Below are positions 8,053-16,383 of a stretch of 64,000 nt of DNA, piece after piece. Below the pieces are notes generated by a model. It had not been told where the DNA came from. It saw only the letters and a list, made by a program, of their open reading frames with translations, and did no database searches. The first letter of the stretch is position 1. Each line of letters opens with the position of its first letter. The position numbers and the translations under genes are program-made. This stretch comes from Prevotella nigrescens. GTDB lineage: Bacteria > Bacteroidota > Bacteroidia > Bacteroidales > Bacteroidaceae. The stretch spans positions 1,298,001 to 1,362,000 of the forward strand of contig NZ_CP133465.1 of assembly GCF_031191185.1 (NCBI RefSeq). The letters are read 5' to 3'.

Positions 8053-11000
8053 TATTGCTATTCACTTTTACTTTAATTGCTCCTTCGCGACCTGTATATT
8101 CAGGCGCATAGGCGCATTGTGCAGTGCACGTTCCCGACTGGTAAACGCCTTCACGGTCTACAAAATATTCTGTTTCCACAACGTGAGTTCCTTTTGCCAT
8201 CATGTCGAAATAATAGTTTGTGCAGTAATCTTTCGGTGCTATGTAGTAGCCACCGTATTGGTATCCGCTGGTTTGCGATACAGGCTCAAGACACGCAGGA
8301 CGCTTGTCGGAAACCTGAACAAAGTCGTAGTCACGGTCTGCCACAATCGTAATGCGTATCACAACCTTATCGCCGACCTTGGCCTGAACGCCATTTGCTG
8401 ACTTCTTATCGCCGTTTTTCACAAACAATTCGCGCTTTACGGTAAGTCCTGCGTTGCTTGCCTTTATCTCTGTAACAGGCTGGAAGAACTGTGCATAGAC
8501 TGCTCCCCAGCTTGTTCCACTACTTGTTTTCTCTACGGTGAGCGTGTTTGCAACTTGCTTGCCTTCGCTTTCGTTATGTGAATTGACTGCTACTGGCTGT
8601 GTTACCTTCACATATCCCAAGCCTGCAGTAGCCTTTGGAAGTTCCATAACCTTTCCGTCGAGTTTCAAAACGCTCGCTTCACCATTGTCCATTGTCCACT
8701 GTCCGTTGTTCATAAATGCCCAAATAGCATTTACAGAGTTTACTGGCGTATCCCAAGCCTGCGTCCGTTTTGACTGTAAAAGCCAACGTTGCAAGTCTTC
8801 TACCGTCTGCTTGTCGGTGGGAGCAATCGTCTTGAACGATTCTATCGCAGCCACTTGCGTTGGTATCTTATAGTCGAACCAGCTGTAATAAGCTTTCTTT
8901 GTATCGAAATATCTGCCCATTTCTTCCTTGTAAACAGTGTATTCTTTGATGCTTTGCAAGTATTCCTTAGCCTTTTGTATCTGCTTATACTGCTGCAAGA
9001 TAACCGCCGTATTAGCCTTGCCATATATCGTTAAATCTACAGGTTTCTTTGATAACAGGTCGATAAGATAGGTTATATCTGCTGTTGTCTTGCGTTTTGC
9101 CAATGCATTGCTGTACAAATAGTCGCAAAGCGCATCAGATGGGAAGATGTTCTTATATCCTTTGCGTTGCAGACGCTTCATCTCTGCAACACGTCCAGCC
9201 ACTTCTTTGTCTAAGAAAGCAAATGCAAAACGTAGCATATCTTCGGTTTTCTCATCTTTTTCGCCCATCAACACGTTCAAGCGGGTCAGGGTTTTCACCA
9301 CTTCAATCGTCATATAGAAGCTACCTGGCATATTCTCCCACCAAGAGAAAGAACCATCTGGGTTTTGTAATTCAGTTAGTGCTTCAATAGTAGACGACAA
9401 GTTATACTTTATCTGATTCTCGTCGAAGAAACGCACAAGCATTTGTTTCTGCTCTCTTTCGTTCTTTGCTTCCATTACCCAAGGTGTTTCTTTAAGAGCA
9501 AACTCTTTCAAGTCTTGGTTCTTTTCCAACGCTGACATCAATGAGGTTTCACTTCCTTGTTCGCTTCTCCAGCTTTCAATAGTTTGTCGTATCTTAGGAG
9601 ATGTCTTTAAAACTTTACTTGCTAAGCTGTTGGCATAGTAAGCTGACACCAAGCTAATAGCGTTATGCTCAGTCGCATCTGCAACAAATGGCAAGGCTTG
9701 TACCATCAACCAGTTTGGATTATTGGTATATTCAACCGTCAATCGCTGGTCTGTGGTGTTTGTTGGGAACAGTTTTGTAAGGTCAATACTCTTCTCTCCT
9801 GCCTTGTTTTGCGTAAACGGATAAGTGTTTACTATGTATTCGCGATTTGGAAGTACTGCCAAATATTGCTGTTCTCCGTCAGAATAATCATCGCCACTGG
9901 CAATGATGCGCACAATAAGTATACCATCGTTGGCAACAGAGAGTTTGTTAGCACCTTCTTCCGACAGCAAACTTGCTAATGAGAACGTTGCCGTTGTTGT
10001 TCCGTTCGCCTCTAAAGCGTAGTCTTTGCTTTCGGTGTAGAGAATCTTCTCAGTTTCAGCATCAAGTATTTCCATAGTAGCCTTGCCATTGACAGCTTTA
10101 TCTGACGAATTAAAAATACGTGTCGATAGCATTGCTTCGTCGCCCATACGAACAAAACGAGGCATATTGGGCTGCACCATTACAGTCTTTTTAGCTACCA
10201 CTTCATCGGTTAGCATACCATAATTTATGTCCTTATCGTGTGCAAGACCGATGAAGCGCCAGGTAGTAAGACTTCCTGGCAACGTGAATTTAATGCTTAC
10301 ATTTCCGTTGGTATCAGTGTTCAGACGTGGATAAAAGAATGCTGTCTCATTAAGATTTTCACGCAATTGGACATTATTAGAACCTCTTTTTCCAGGGACA
10401 GAGGTAGAGTCGGCAACAGCATAGGCTACATCAGCCTCCTCACGAACATCGCTATCCTCTTTTATAACGGGTGCAGTGAACTTAACAGTTCCCCTTTCAG
10501 CCTTTATCCCAGGAGCCTTTCCTTGTAGCGCTTCATTTAGTTTCATAGGTTCCATCTTTACAAATTCCTTTGTTTCTGCTGCAAAACGGGTTCCTCGAAT
10601 GAATAGTTGATTAAAACTTAAACCATTTACAAAGCGTGCATCGAATCTTGCAAGAGATAGTGAAGATTCAGTTAACGACTTGTAGTTTGCTACTTCATAG
10701 AAGTCTAAGATTGGGAAATTGAAGCTGCTCCACTCTATATAGGCTGGGAGATTATTAGTGTATGAAGAAGAAAAGTCCCACAAGTGCTCTGCAATTTGGT
10801 CAAGACTCTTGTCGTAAAGTGTTGCCATAAGCTGCGCCTTTGCTGGCTTTCCGTCGGGATAGCATACATTAAGCGTCCATTCTTCTTTCTGTCCAGGCAA
10901 CAATAGATTACGGAAGGTAGTCCACTTCACATTTAGATGTCTGTCTGGCATAGGACGTCCAATGTTTTCATTATGCGTGTATAGCTTGCCATTCTTTACC

Positions 11001-13675
11001 CATGCAAGATTCAAAACAATGCCATCGCCATACGCTTCCTTATATGTTAGCTTCCAAGTGGTAAGACTATTGCTTTGATTAATAGCCCCGCTGTCAATCA
11101 CTTTATCACCAGAGAAGATGGAATAAACAATGTGTTGGTCGGCATCGGTGGCTCCAAACTGCACATAAACAGGCTTTCCATCACTTGGGAACTTGTTTCC
11201 GCTTATATAGAACCAATCGTGTGTCTCTACAACAGGACGCTTGTCGTCCATTGAGAACACTACAAATTCTTGCTCTAATGTATCGTTTTCGCAAATAGCT
11301 CGCAACAAATATCGACCTGATTGCAACGGTTTCAGGTCTACAACCTTATTGGCTTCTACTGTTGTATACTTGCCAAATGATGGAGTTTTATCCTTATAAG
11401 ATGCTATAGCATAGCGCACGTTTCCGTCAATAGCCGTACCTGCAGCATTCAGATAAGAGAACTTAATCTGGCGTAAACTATCTTTCAGCACTTTGTCGGG
11501 CATATCGCTTGTTAGCATTGCAGGCTTTGTACCTAATGGTAGCGATGTACTTGCAGAGCGGGTCTCGCCTGCAAGGTCGGTAACATCGGCATCTACATCG
11601 AAACTGTAAAACCTTGCTGACTGCCAATTGCTGCGCTTTCTTGTCTTCTTACTATTCTTTTCGTCAGGGAATATAAAGGGTAATGTGATTTCGAAGTCGC
11701 CCTTTTCGTCGGTTACGGCTTTACCTTCGTAAACCAAATCCTCATTTTCTGTATCATACCAACACCATAATGCGGCACGACGATTGACAGTGTACAGAAC
11801 ATTTGCACCTTGAACAGGCATACCCGAATAAGTTTTTGCATGTCCTTTCAGTTTTATGGTATCGCCAATAGCGTATTTTTCTTTATATTCGTCTACATCT
11901 ACCGTGAATGTAGGACGCTTATATTCTTCTACTTTAAAGTTCACAAAGCCACTTCTACTATTTGCATAGATACCGAAGTCGCCTGTAAGTAAGTTTTTAG
12001 GTAGTTCGAAATCAGCAGAAGCAGTACCAAACTCATCTGTAACAACCTCTTTCCAAGTTATATCTTCATCGTTTGCGTCTCTTAATATTAGACTTACACT
12101 TTTATTTGCAAGCGCTTTACTCTTCAAAGTTTTATTATCTTGACTATAAACAACGACCGAAGCATGCACAGTTTGTCCAGGACGATAAATTTCTCTATCG
12201 GTAAATAGGTCGTAAATCTCTTCATACGGAGTTGTAATCTCATATTCATAGTTTGTTCTAAGACCAGAATAGGGACATGCTTTGTCGGTATTTGTAGACA
12301 CATACACCTCGTCTGGAACACCTTTTAAATAACTGTAGTAAGCTTCTCCGTGTGCATTGGTCTCAACAAATTTTACAGTGGCTGGCTTGCCGTAGGGACC
12401 TTCTATTGTCAGTTTTATCTTTGCATTCTGCACAGGTTGTCCTGTTGTTGAATTAACCACGACATATCGTACCTTAGAATTTGGCTGTTTTTCTGCAATT
12501 AGATATAGGTTGGTAACATAATACAGCTCATATTGCGGAGCTAATCGCTTGTTTGATGAAGTCAGTTCCAACAAATAGACGCCCTCCTCTAAGCTTGGAA
12601 GTTGTAGCGAGTCCTCGATTTCCTCGTAAGGAGCATACGGTGGATAACTACGCTTGACAATTTTCGTGGTAGCAGGCTGTAGTTTTGCTTTTATCTTTGC
12701 TAAATCTGGGTGATAGATAGGGGTTAATTTGTTATCGCCCGTCAGTGTAGTGCGTGTTATTTTCAACGTCAAGTCGTTGATATTCCTTACCTTAATGTTT
12801 TCTATAGTCCGTTCTTTATGGGGTATCCCCACATTCTTCTCAGTCCACATCTTAACCATTGGCGCAGTGAGACGTTCATGTTCGTTGCGCAGATAGTTTA
12901 TTCCTTCCCATGTTCCCCAACGTTTCACGGCATCGTCTATATATTCGATGCGCTGCTTTGCACTAATTTCTTCAAAAATAACCAAGTACTTATACTTCGC
13001 CACAGCCACGCTCCCACATATGGGCAAATCGCCATAACGTGCTATGAGCGAGTCTAAGGCTGCCTTGTTATTAGCGTCTTTCACATTCAGATAAGCACTG
13101 TAACAAGCAGCTTCGCGGTTACCGACTGACGAATAATATTTATCCGCCTTGTCATATTGTTCAGATTCGAACGCAATAACGTGGAGAAGGTCGTTCTTAA
13201 ATATGGCATCGTTCTTTCCACCTTTTATCAATGGGGCATATTTACTATATTGTACGTCTGCCAACAAGGCTGGATTAGCCATTGCTTTATCGAAATAAGT
13301 GGTGCTCGAATTATCTTCTGCATCGTCACTATCGAAGAGTTTGCCTAATGCACAGCAGTAAACGGCGTGCAATATCTTGTCGGTTTCCTCTGTTTTATCA
13401 CAGAGTTCCTTCAGGCGAGCCTTTTCCGTATCAACCGAATCGGGCGAGATTTGTGTCTGCAAACTTGAGGTTAGCAACTCAGCTGCCAACAAGTTACCGT
13501 ACGATTTCTCTCTTTGCGCCTTGCCAACAATCTTCTTTAAAACAGTCAATTGTGTCTTGGGCAAGTCTTTTCCCCGTGCTACGTCTACTTGTTTCCACAA
13601 TTCGCCGTAGCTCTGTGCAGACAGATTGAATGACACCATAAATAATAATGTAAGTACAGTTAATAGTTTTCTCAT
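8039..13675 (-). CDS. Alpha-2-macroglobulin family protein (MG2 type)
   Basis: An 1878-residue exported envelope protein. The chosen start at 13675 gives a clean signal peptide (MRKLLTVLTLLFMVSFNLSAQ); the open frame extends further upstream but through the leader. Order: helical/TPR-like N-terminal region, MG2-like beta domains with the bait-region neighbourhood (YDLFTDREIYRPGQTVH), the A2M core (FFYPRLNTDTNGNVSIKF and TTWRFIGLAHD) and a C-terminal helical and CUB/receptor-like part. The thioester CxEQ of trapping macroglobulins is replaced by ATEH (1334-1337), so covalent trapping is unlikely. Residues 1046-1056 (LNEALQGKAPG) resemble the TonB-receptor plug signature. Bacterial homologues are thought to protect the envelope from proteases. 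A leader of about 175 nt with a large inverted repeat precedes it. Confidence 0.93.
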   Translation of the reverse strand: MRKLLTVLTLLFMVSFNLSAQSYGELWKQVDVARGKDLPKTQLTVLKKIVGKAQREKSYGNLLAAELLTSSLQTQISPDSVDTEKARLKELCDKTEETDKILHAVYCCALGKLFDSDDAEDNSSTTYFDKAMANPALLADVQYSKYAPLIKGGKNDAIFKNDLLHVIAFESEQYDKADKYYSSVGNREAACYSAYLNVKDANNKAALDSLIARYGDLPICGSVAVAKYKYLVIFEEISAKQRIEYIDDAVKRWGTWEGINYLRNEHERLTAPMVKMWTEKNVGIPHKERTIENIKVRNINDLTLKITRTTLTGDNKLTPIYHPDLAKIKAKLQPATTKIVKRSYPPYAPYEEIEDSLQLPSLEEGVYLLELTSSNKRLAPQYELYYVTNLYLIAEKQPNSKVRYVVVNSTTGQPVQNAKIKLTIEGPYGKPATVKFVETNAHGEAYYSYLKGVPDEVYVSTNTDKACPYSGLRTNYEYEITTPYEEIYDLFTDREIYRPGQTVHASVVVYSQDNKTLKSKALANKSVSLILRDANDEDITWKEVVTDEFGTASADFELPKNLLTGDFGIYANSRSGFVNFKVEEYKRPTFTVDVDEYKEKYAIGDTIKLKGHAKTYSGMPVQGANVLYTVNRRAALWCWYDTENEDLVYEGKAVTDEKGDFEITLPFIFPDEKNSKKTRKRSNWQSARFYSFDVDADVTDLAGETRSASTSLPLGTKPAMLTSDMPDKVLKDSLRQIKFSYLNAAGTAIDGNVRYAIASYKDKTPSFGKYTTVEANKVVDLKPLQSGRYLLRAICENDTLEQEFVVFSMDDKRPVVETHDWFYISGNKFPSDGKPVYVQFGATDADQHIVYSIFSGDKVIDSGAINQSNSLTTWKLTYKEAYGDGIVLNLAWVKNGKLYTHNENIGRPMPDRHLNVKWTTFRNLLLPGQKEEWTLNVCYPDGKPAKAQLMATLYDKSLDQIAEHLWDFSSSYTNNLPAYIEWSSFNFPILDFYEVANYKSLTESSLSLARFDARFVNGLSFNQLFIRGTRFAAETKEFVKMEPMKLNEALQGKAPGIKAERGTVKFTAPVIKEDSDVREEADVAYAVADSTSVPGKRGSNNVQLRENLNETAFFYPRLNTDTNGNVSIKFTLPGSLTTWRFIGLAHDKDINYGMLTDEVVAKKTVMVQPNMPRFVRMGDEAMLSTRIFNSSDKAVNGKATMEILDAETEKILYTESKDYALEANGTTTATFSLASLLSEEGANKLSVANDGILIVRIIASGDDYSDGEQQYLAVLPNREYIVNTYPFTQNKAGEKSIDLTKLFPTNTTDQRLTVEYTNNPNWLMVQALPFVADATEHNAISLVSAYYANSLASKVLKTSPKIRQTIESWRSEQGSETSLMSALEKNQDLKEFALKETPWVMEAKNEREQKQMLVRFFDENQIKYNLSSTIEALTELQNPDGSFSWWENMPGSFYMTIEVVKTLTRLNVLMGEKDEKTEDMLRFAFAFLDKEVAGRVAEMKRLQRKGYKNIFPSDALCDYLYSNALAKRKTTADITYLIDLLSKKPVDLTIYGKANTAVILQQYKQIQKAKEYLQSIKEYTVYKEEMGRYFDTKKAYYSWFDYKIPTQVAAIESFKTIAPTDKQTVEDLQRWLLQSKRTQAWDTPVNSVNAIWAFMNNGQWTMDNGEASVLKLDGKVMELPKATAGLGYVKVTQPVAVNSHNESEGKQVANTLTVEKTSSGTSWGAVYAQFFQPVTEIKASNAGLTVKRELFVKNGDKKSANGVQAKVGDKVVIRITIVADRDYDFVQVSDKRPACLEPVSQTSGYQYGGYYIAPKDYCTNYYFDMMAKGTHVVETEYFVDREGVYQSGTCTAQCAYAPEYTGREGAIKVKVNSNNASN
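8684..8711. repeat. Heptanucleotide repeat inside the alpha-2-macroglobulin gene
   Basis: Four 7-bp units on the plus strand: ATTGTCC, ATTGTCC, ACTGTCC, GTTGTTC. Because 7 is not a multiple of 3, gain or loss of one unit would shift the reading frame at about residue 1656-1664 of the protein. The encoded stretch NNGQWTMDNG looks like an insertion between otherwise family-like segments. Confidence 0.7.
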
Positions 13676-13733
13676 AACCTTCTTTGCTTTAGAAATAACT
13701 AAAAAATACATACGGGCAGTTACTTTGAATGAC

Positions 13734-13825
13734 AGGAACGTAACTAACCACGCTCCTACAACATCTTTGCTCTTTGTTGCACCGCGATTTCTCTGCTTGT
13801 AGGAGGCGTGGTTTATCACGTTCCT
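13734..13825. repeat. Long inverted repeat in the alpha-2-macroglobulin leader
   Basis: Left arm 13734-13759 and right arm 13799-13825 are complementary over about 26 bp with a few mismatches (GGAACGT-aact-AACCACG-CTCCTAC against its complement), enclosing a 39-nt loop. It lies between the -7 promoter element at 13856-13863 and the start codon at 13675, so the transcript leader should fold into a large stem. It may be a structured regulatory leader or a small palindromic mobile repeat. The rest of 13676-14004 holds two divergent promoters. Confidence 0.7.
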
Positions 13826-13855
13826 ATCCGCAAGGAGCAAATCTTTAACATGCTA

Positions 13856-13863
13856 CAAAGGTA
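13856..13863 (-). promoter_or_regulatory. -7 element for the alpha-2-macroglobulin-ispH unit
   Basis: CAAAGGTA on the plus strand reads TACCTTTG on the minus strand, matching TAnnTTTG. The predicted transcript start near 13849 leaves a leader of about 175 nt. No convincing -33 TTTG was seen at the usual distance. Confidence 0.55.
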
Positions 13864-13936
13864 CGCCTTTTATGTTGTAAAAAACGAGAAAGTTGGTTTT
13901 TTCATTATGTAAAGTGGTATTTTTAATAGTTTTTTA

Positions 13937-13944
13937 TATCTTTG
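13937..13944 (+). promoter_or_regulatory. -7 element for the gene at 14005
   Basis: TATCTTTG, exact match to TAnnTTTG, 60 bp ahead of the start codon and divergent from the alpha-2-macroglobulin promoter. Confidence 0.6.
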
Positions 13945-14004
13945 CCAAAAGAAAATGTCCCACTTACATTGCATTATTGCAATTCTAAAATAACACTATA
14001 AACA

Positions 14005-14448
14005 ATGGTATATACAAATATTTTTCTTATTTTAGCTGTAGTGCTATGCGTAATATTATTGGCAAACCGAACAAAAATATTGAAGAGCAGGACGCAGAGA
14101 CATGTTGATCCACTGCCTTGCAAACCTTTAAGCATTAATGAAGCAGAGAAACTCTATGCCGATGGAGAACTTCTTTGTCGTTCAGGGTATCTGCACTACC
14201 AGTTAGACTTTGCTAATGCTATTCCGAAAGAGGAATTGGGAGTTTTCGTTGGTTATGCAAAGGACGATTCGAAACAAAAAGGACGCATCTGTGTTTACGA
14301 CAATCAACACGTTCAACGTGGATATATAGACGGCCAGAACGAACTCTACTACACGCTTTCGGTTCGTAAGCAGGCATTTGTATATGGTGTTTTGCTACAC
14401 AACGAAGCCCATGGATACCATGGTGAGGTGTGTATAAGAGTAAAATAA
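14005..14448 (+). CDS. Small membrane-anchored protein of unknown function
   Basis: A 147-residue protein that I do not recognise. Residues 5-22 (FLILAVVLCVILLA) form one transmembrane segment or uncleaved anchor, followed by a basic stretch (RTKILKSRTQR), which puts the rest in the cytoplasm by the positive-inside rule. The soluble part has about 110 residues, rich in beta-strand-like segments (GVFVGYAKDD, GRICVYDN, AFVYGVLLH), somewhat like a small beta-barrel nucleic-acid or ligand-binding domain, but without a diagnostic motif. It has its own promoter and stands alone. ATG start after a normal 60-bp leader. Confidence 0.75.
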   Translation: MVYTNIFLILAVVLCVILLANRTKILKSRTQRHVDPLPCKPLSINEAEKLYADGELLCRSGYLHYQLDFANAIPKEELGVFVGYAKDDSKQKGRICVYDNQHVQRGYIDGQNELYYTLSVRKQAFVYGVLLHNEAHGYHGEVCIRVK

Positions 14449-14530
14449 ATAAATCTATTTAAATGTTAGTTCGACGAAATTAAAATGATGGGGACCGACG
14501 ATATGCCTCTTCTGAACAGCGCCTGAAATC

Positions 14531-14610
14531 GTAACGGAGTTACGACCATTGTCGCAACGGGGTTACGACAGTTGCAGTAACGGAGTTACGACGAATGCCG
14601 TTACGGAACA
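14531..14610. repeat. 23-bp tandem array with palindromic core GTAACGGAGTTAC
   Basis: Units start at 14531, 14554 and 14577 with an exact 23-bp period and a 16-bp core (GTAACGGAGTTACGAC, or GCAACGGGGTTACGAC in the middle one); a decayed fourth unit begins at 14600. The core contains the inverted repeat GTAAC-gga-GTTAC. The remaining 7 bp of each unit vary. It lies in the 409-bp gap 14449-14857 between the 3' ends of two convergent genes. Confidence 0.75.
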
Positions 14611-14753
14611 GATAAAAACAGCTGCATTCTGATGCTTTTGAAGCACAATGAATCCATGCGTTGATAATGGCTCAGTAGAAAATAGGTGACGACAAAAGCA
14701 AGATTACTTTTGAAGCCAATCATTATTTATCGCTGCACATTATTATATATAAC

Positions 14754-14793
14754 GACATCAGCACACCAGAAGAATGTTTGATGTGCTGATGTC
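14754..14793 (-). terminator. Hairpin terminator downstream of the DUF5020 gene
   Basis: A perfect 12-bp stem (14754-14765 with 14782-14793, GACATCAGCACA and complement) with a 16-nt loop. It is positioned to end minus-strand transcription of the DUF5020 gene and may also act on the plus strand. The T-run on the minus side is weak. Confidence 0.6.
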
Positions 14794-14857
14794 AAAAAGT
14801 GCAATCCGTAGCAAATGTGTTTAACAGATTGGAATGAATAGCGAAGCTGGGGAGTTG

Positions 14858-15607
14858 TTAGAAAGTCCACTTTGCAGCAATTGTTGGAATGGCGTAAAAC
14901 TTGTTGTGCTTGCCCTTGTTGTTCCAAACAAAATTATTGCTGATTTCAACTTCTGAACCTAAAGAGAGGTTTATGCCCTGCATACCTTTCAGTGTGTTTA
15001 AATTAAACCAGAATTGTGGCTCAGATATTAAAATAAGTTTTCCGCTTACATTTGGGTCGTACCATAAGTCGCAGAAACCATTGAAAGAGCATAAGCCTTT
15101 TGCAAAACTCAATCCCCAGACTTCGGTAAGCTGGAAACCACTAAATGGGTGCTCGCCTGTAGTTTTATTCTTGAAATAATATTTGTACATAAGCTGCACA
15201 CTGAAAGTTTTTGAGAAATCTTTATTTGCCCAGTTCCAGGCGCCACCAAGAAGTGCAGCATGTTGAAACCGATTTCCATAATATCCAGTTGCAAGTTCGC
15301 CGGTAGCAGCGCCACCATTATATTCTATATGGGCTGCCCAATGCTTGTTTTTAGTAACAGAAAACTCTCGTGCAATTTCCCAATAGGCACCTACCGCCCC
15401 ATCGTTTTTATAATCGATATCGGTAAACAAAAAGGTAGAGCCCCATTTATCGGGCTTGAACATTTCTACAGTGGTGGTAACAGCAGGGCGATTACTTAAA
15501 TCGTCAGAGAGATTATGACCAAGGTCATAGTGCAGTTGCACGTTTTGAGCCTGAACACTGCCGAAAGTTGCCATACAAGCGATGGCGAAAGAGAAAATCT
15601 TTTTCAT
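14858..15607 (-). CDS. DUF5020 family outer-membrane protein
   Basis: A 249-residue exported protein with signal peptide MKKIFSFAIACMATFGSVQAQ and an aromatic-rich, alternating beta-strand pattern ending in KWTF, as expected for a small outer-membrane barrel. I recognise the DUF5020 family of Bacteroidetes, which is distantly like the nucleoside channel Tsx (VEMFKPDKWGSTFLFTDIDY at the start of the barrel). Possible role: diffusion channel for small solutes. The start at 15607 rather than the upstream in-frame ATG at 15640 is supported by the promoter element at 15638-15645, which would overlap the longer frame. Confidence 0.85.
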   Translation of the reverse strand: MKKIFSFAIACMATFGSVQAQNVQLHYDLGHNLSDDLSNRPAVTTTVEMFKPDKWGSTFLFTDIDYKNDGAVGAYWEIAREFSVTKNKHWAAHIEYNGGAATGELATGYYGNRFQHAALLGGAWNWANKDFSKTFSVQLMYKYYFKNKTTGEHPFSGFQLTEVWGLSFAKGLCSFNGFCDLWYDPNVSGKLILISEPQFWFNLNTLKGMQGINLSLGSEVEISNNFVWNNKGKHNKFYAIPTIAAKWTF

Positions 15608-15637
15608 AAGTATTTTAGTTTGTGATAGAATTTGCTG

Positions 15638-15645
15638 CAAAGTTA
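15638..15645 (-). promoter_or_regulatory. -7 element for the DUF5020 gene
   Basis: CAAAGTTA on the plus strand reads TAACTTTG on the minus strand. Predicted transcript start about 15631, 24 nt before the ATG at 15607. Confidence 0.6.
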
Positions 15646-15688
15646 CAAAAAAATCTTAATGCTTACATTCTTTCATTAAAAATATTGC

Positions 15689-15696
15689 TAACTTTG
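15689..15696 (+). promoter_or_regulatory. -7 element for trmD
   Basis: TAACTTTG ends 10 bp before the trmD start codon, so the mRNA leader would be only a few nucleotides or absent. The DUF5020 and trmD promoters diverge about 45 bp apart. Confidence 0.55.
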
Positions 15697-15706
15697 TGCT
15701 TACAAT

Positions 15707-16381
15707 ATGAGAATAGACATAATAACGGTATTACCCGAGATGCTTGCAGGCTTTGTGCATGAAAGTATTTTGGCACGGGCAGCAAAGAAAGGATTGGCAG
15801 AAATACATTTGCATAATCTTCGTGATTATAGTAAGGACAAATGGCGTCGTGTTGATGATTATCCTTTTGGCGGGCAGGCAGGAATGGTGATGCAGATAGA
15901 ACCAATAGACCGGTGTATAAGTGCCTTGAAAGCAGAACGCGAATACGACGAAGTAATATTTACATCGCCCGATGGAGAACTGTTTAATCAGAAAATGGCA
16001 AACGATTTGTCATTAGGGGGTAACCTTATTATATTGGCAGGACATTATAAAGGAGTGGATCAGCGAGTAAGAGAACATCTGATAACAAAAGAGATTTCGG
16101 TAGGCGATTTTGTTCTGACAGGTGGAGAATTACCGGCAGCTATTATAGCAGATGCAGTAGTTCGCATTATTCCAGGTGTGATTGGCGACGAACAAAGTGC
16201 ATTGTCTGATTGTTTTCAAGACAATATGCTGTCGGCACCTATTTATACTCGCCCAAGGAGTTATAAAGGGTGGGAGGTTCCCGAAATATTGTTGAGTGGA
16301 CACGAAGCTAAAATAAGTCAATGGGAATTTGACCAGGCCATGGAGAGGACAAGACGTTTGCGCCCCGATTTATTAAGGTAG
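15707..16381 (+). CDS. trmD: tRNA (guanine-37-N1)-methyltransferase TrmD
   Basis: SPOUT-class enzyme that methylates G37 next to the anticodon with S-adenosylmethionine, preventing +1 frameshifting. The 224-residue protein shows the knot motifs [31 protein letters not shown] and [13 protein letters not shown], and an ordinary C-terminal domain. Elsewhere trmD often lies with rpsP-rimM-rplS, but here it stands alone, convergent with the patatin gene 2 bp beyond its stop. The promoter lies almost at the start codon. Confidence 0.96.
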   Translation: MRIDIITVLPEMLAGFVHESILARAAKKGLAEIHLHNLRDYSKDKWRRVDDYPFGGQAGMVMQIEPIDRCISALKAEREYDEVIFTSPDGELFNQKMANDLSLGGNLIILAGHYKGVDQRVREHLITKEISVGDFVLTGGELPAAIIADAVVRIIPGVIGDEQSALSDCFQDNMLSAPIYTRPRSYKGWEVPEILLSGHEAKISQWEFDQAMERTRRLRPDLLR

Positions 16382-16383
16382 TC

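Noticed and set aside
13676..13840. Extended N terminus of the macroglobulin from 13840
   Set aside because: The extra 55 residues lie in the structured leader and would hide an excellent signal peptide starting at 13675.
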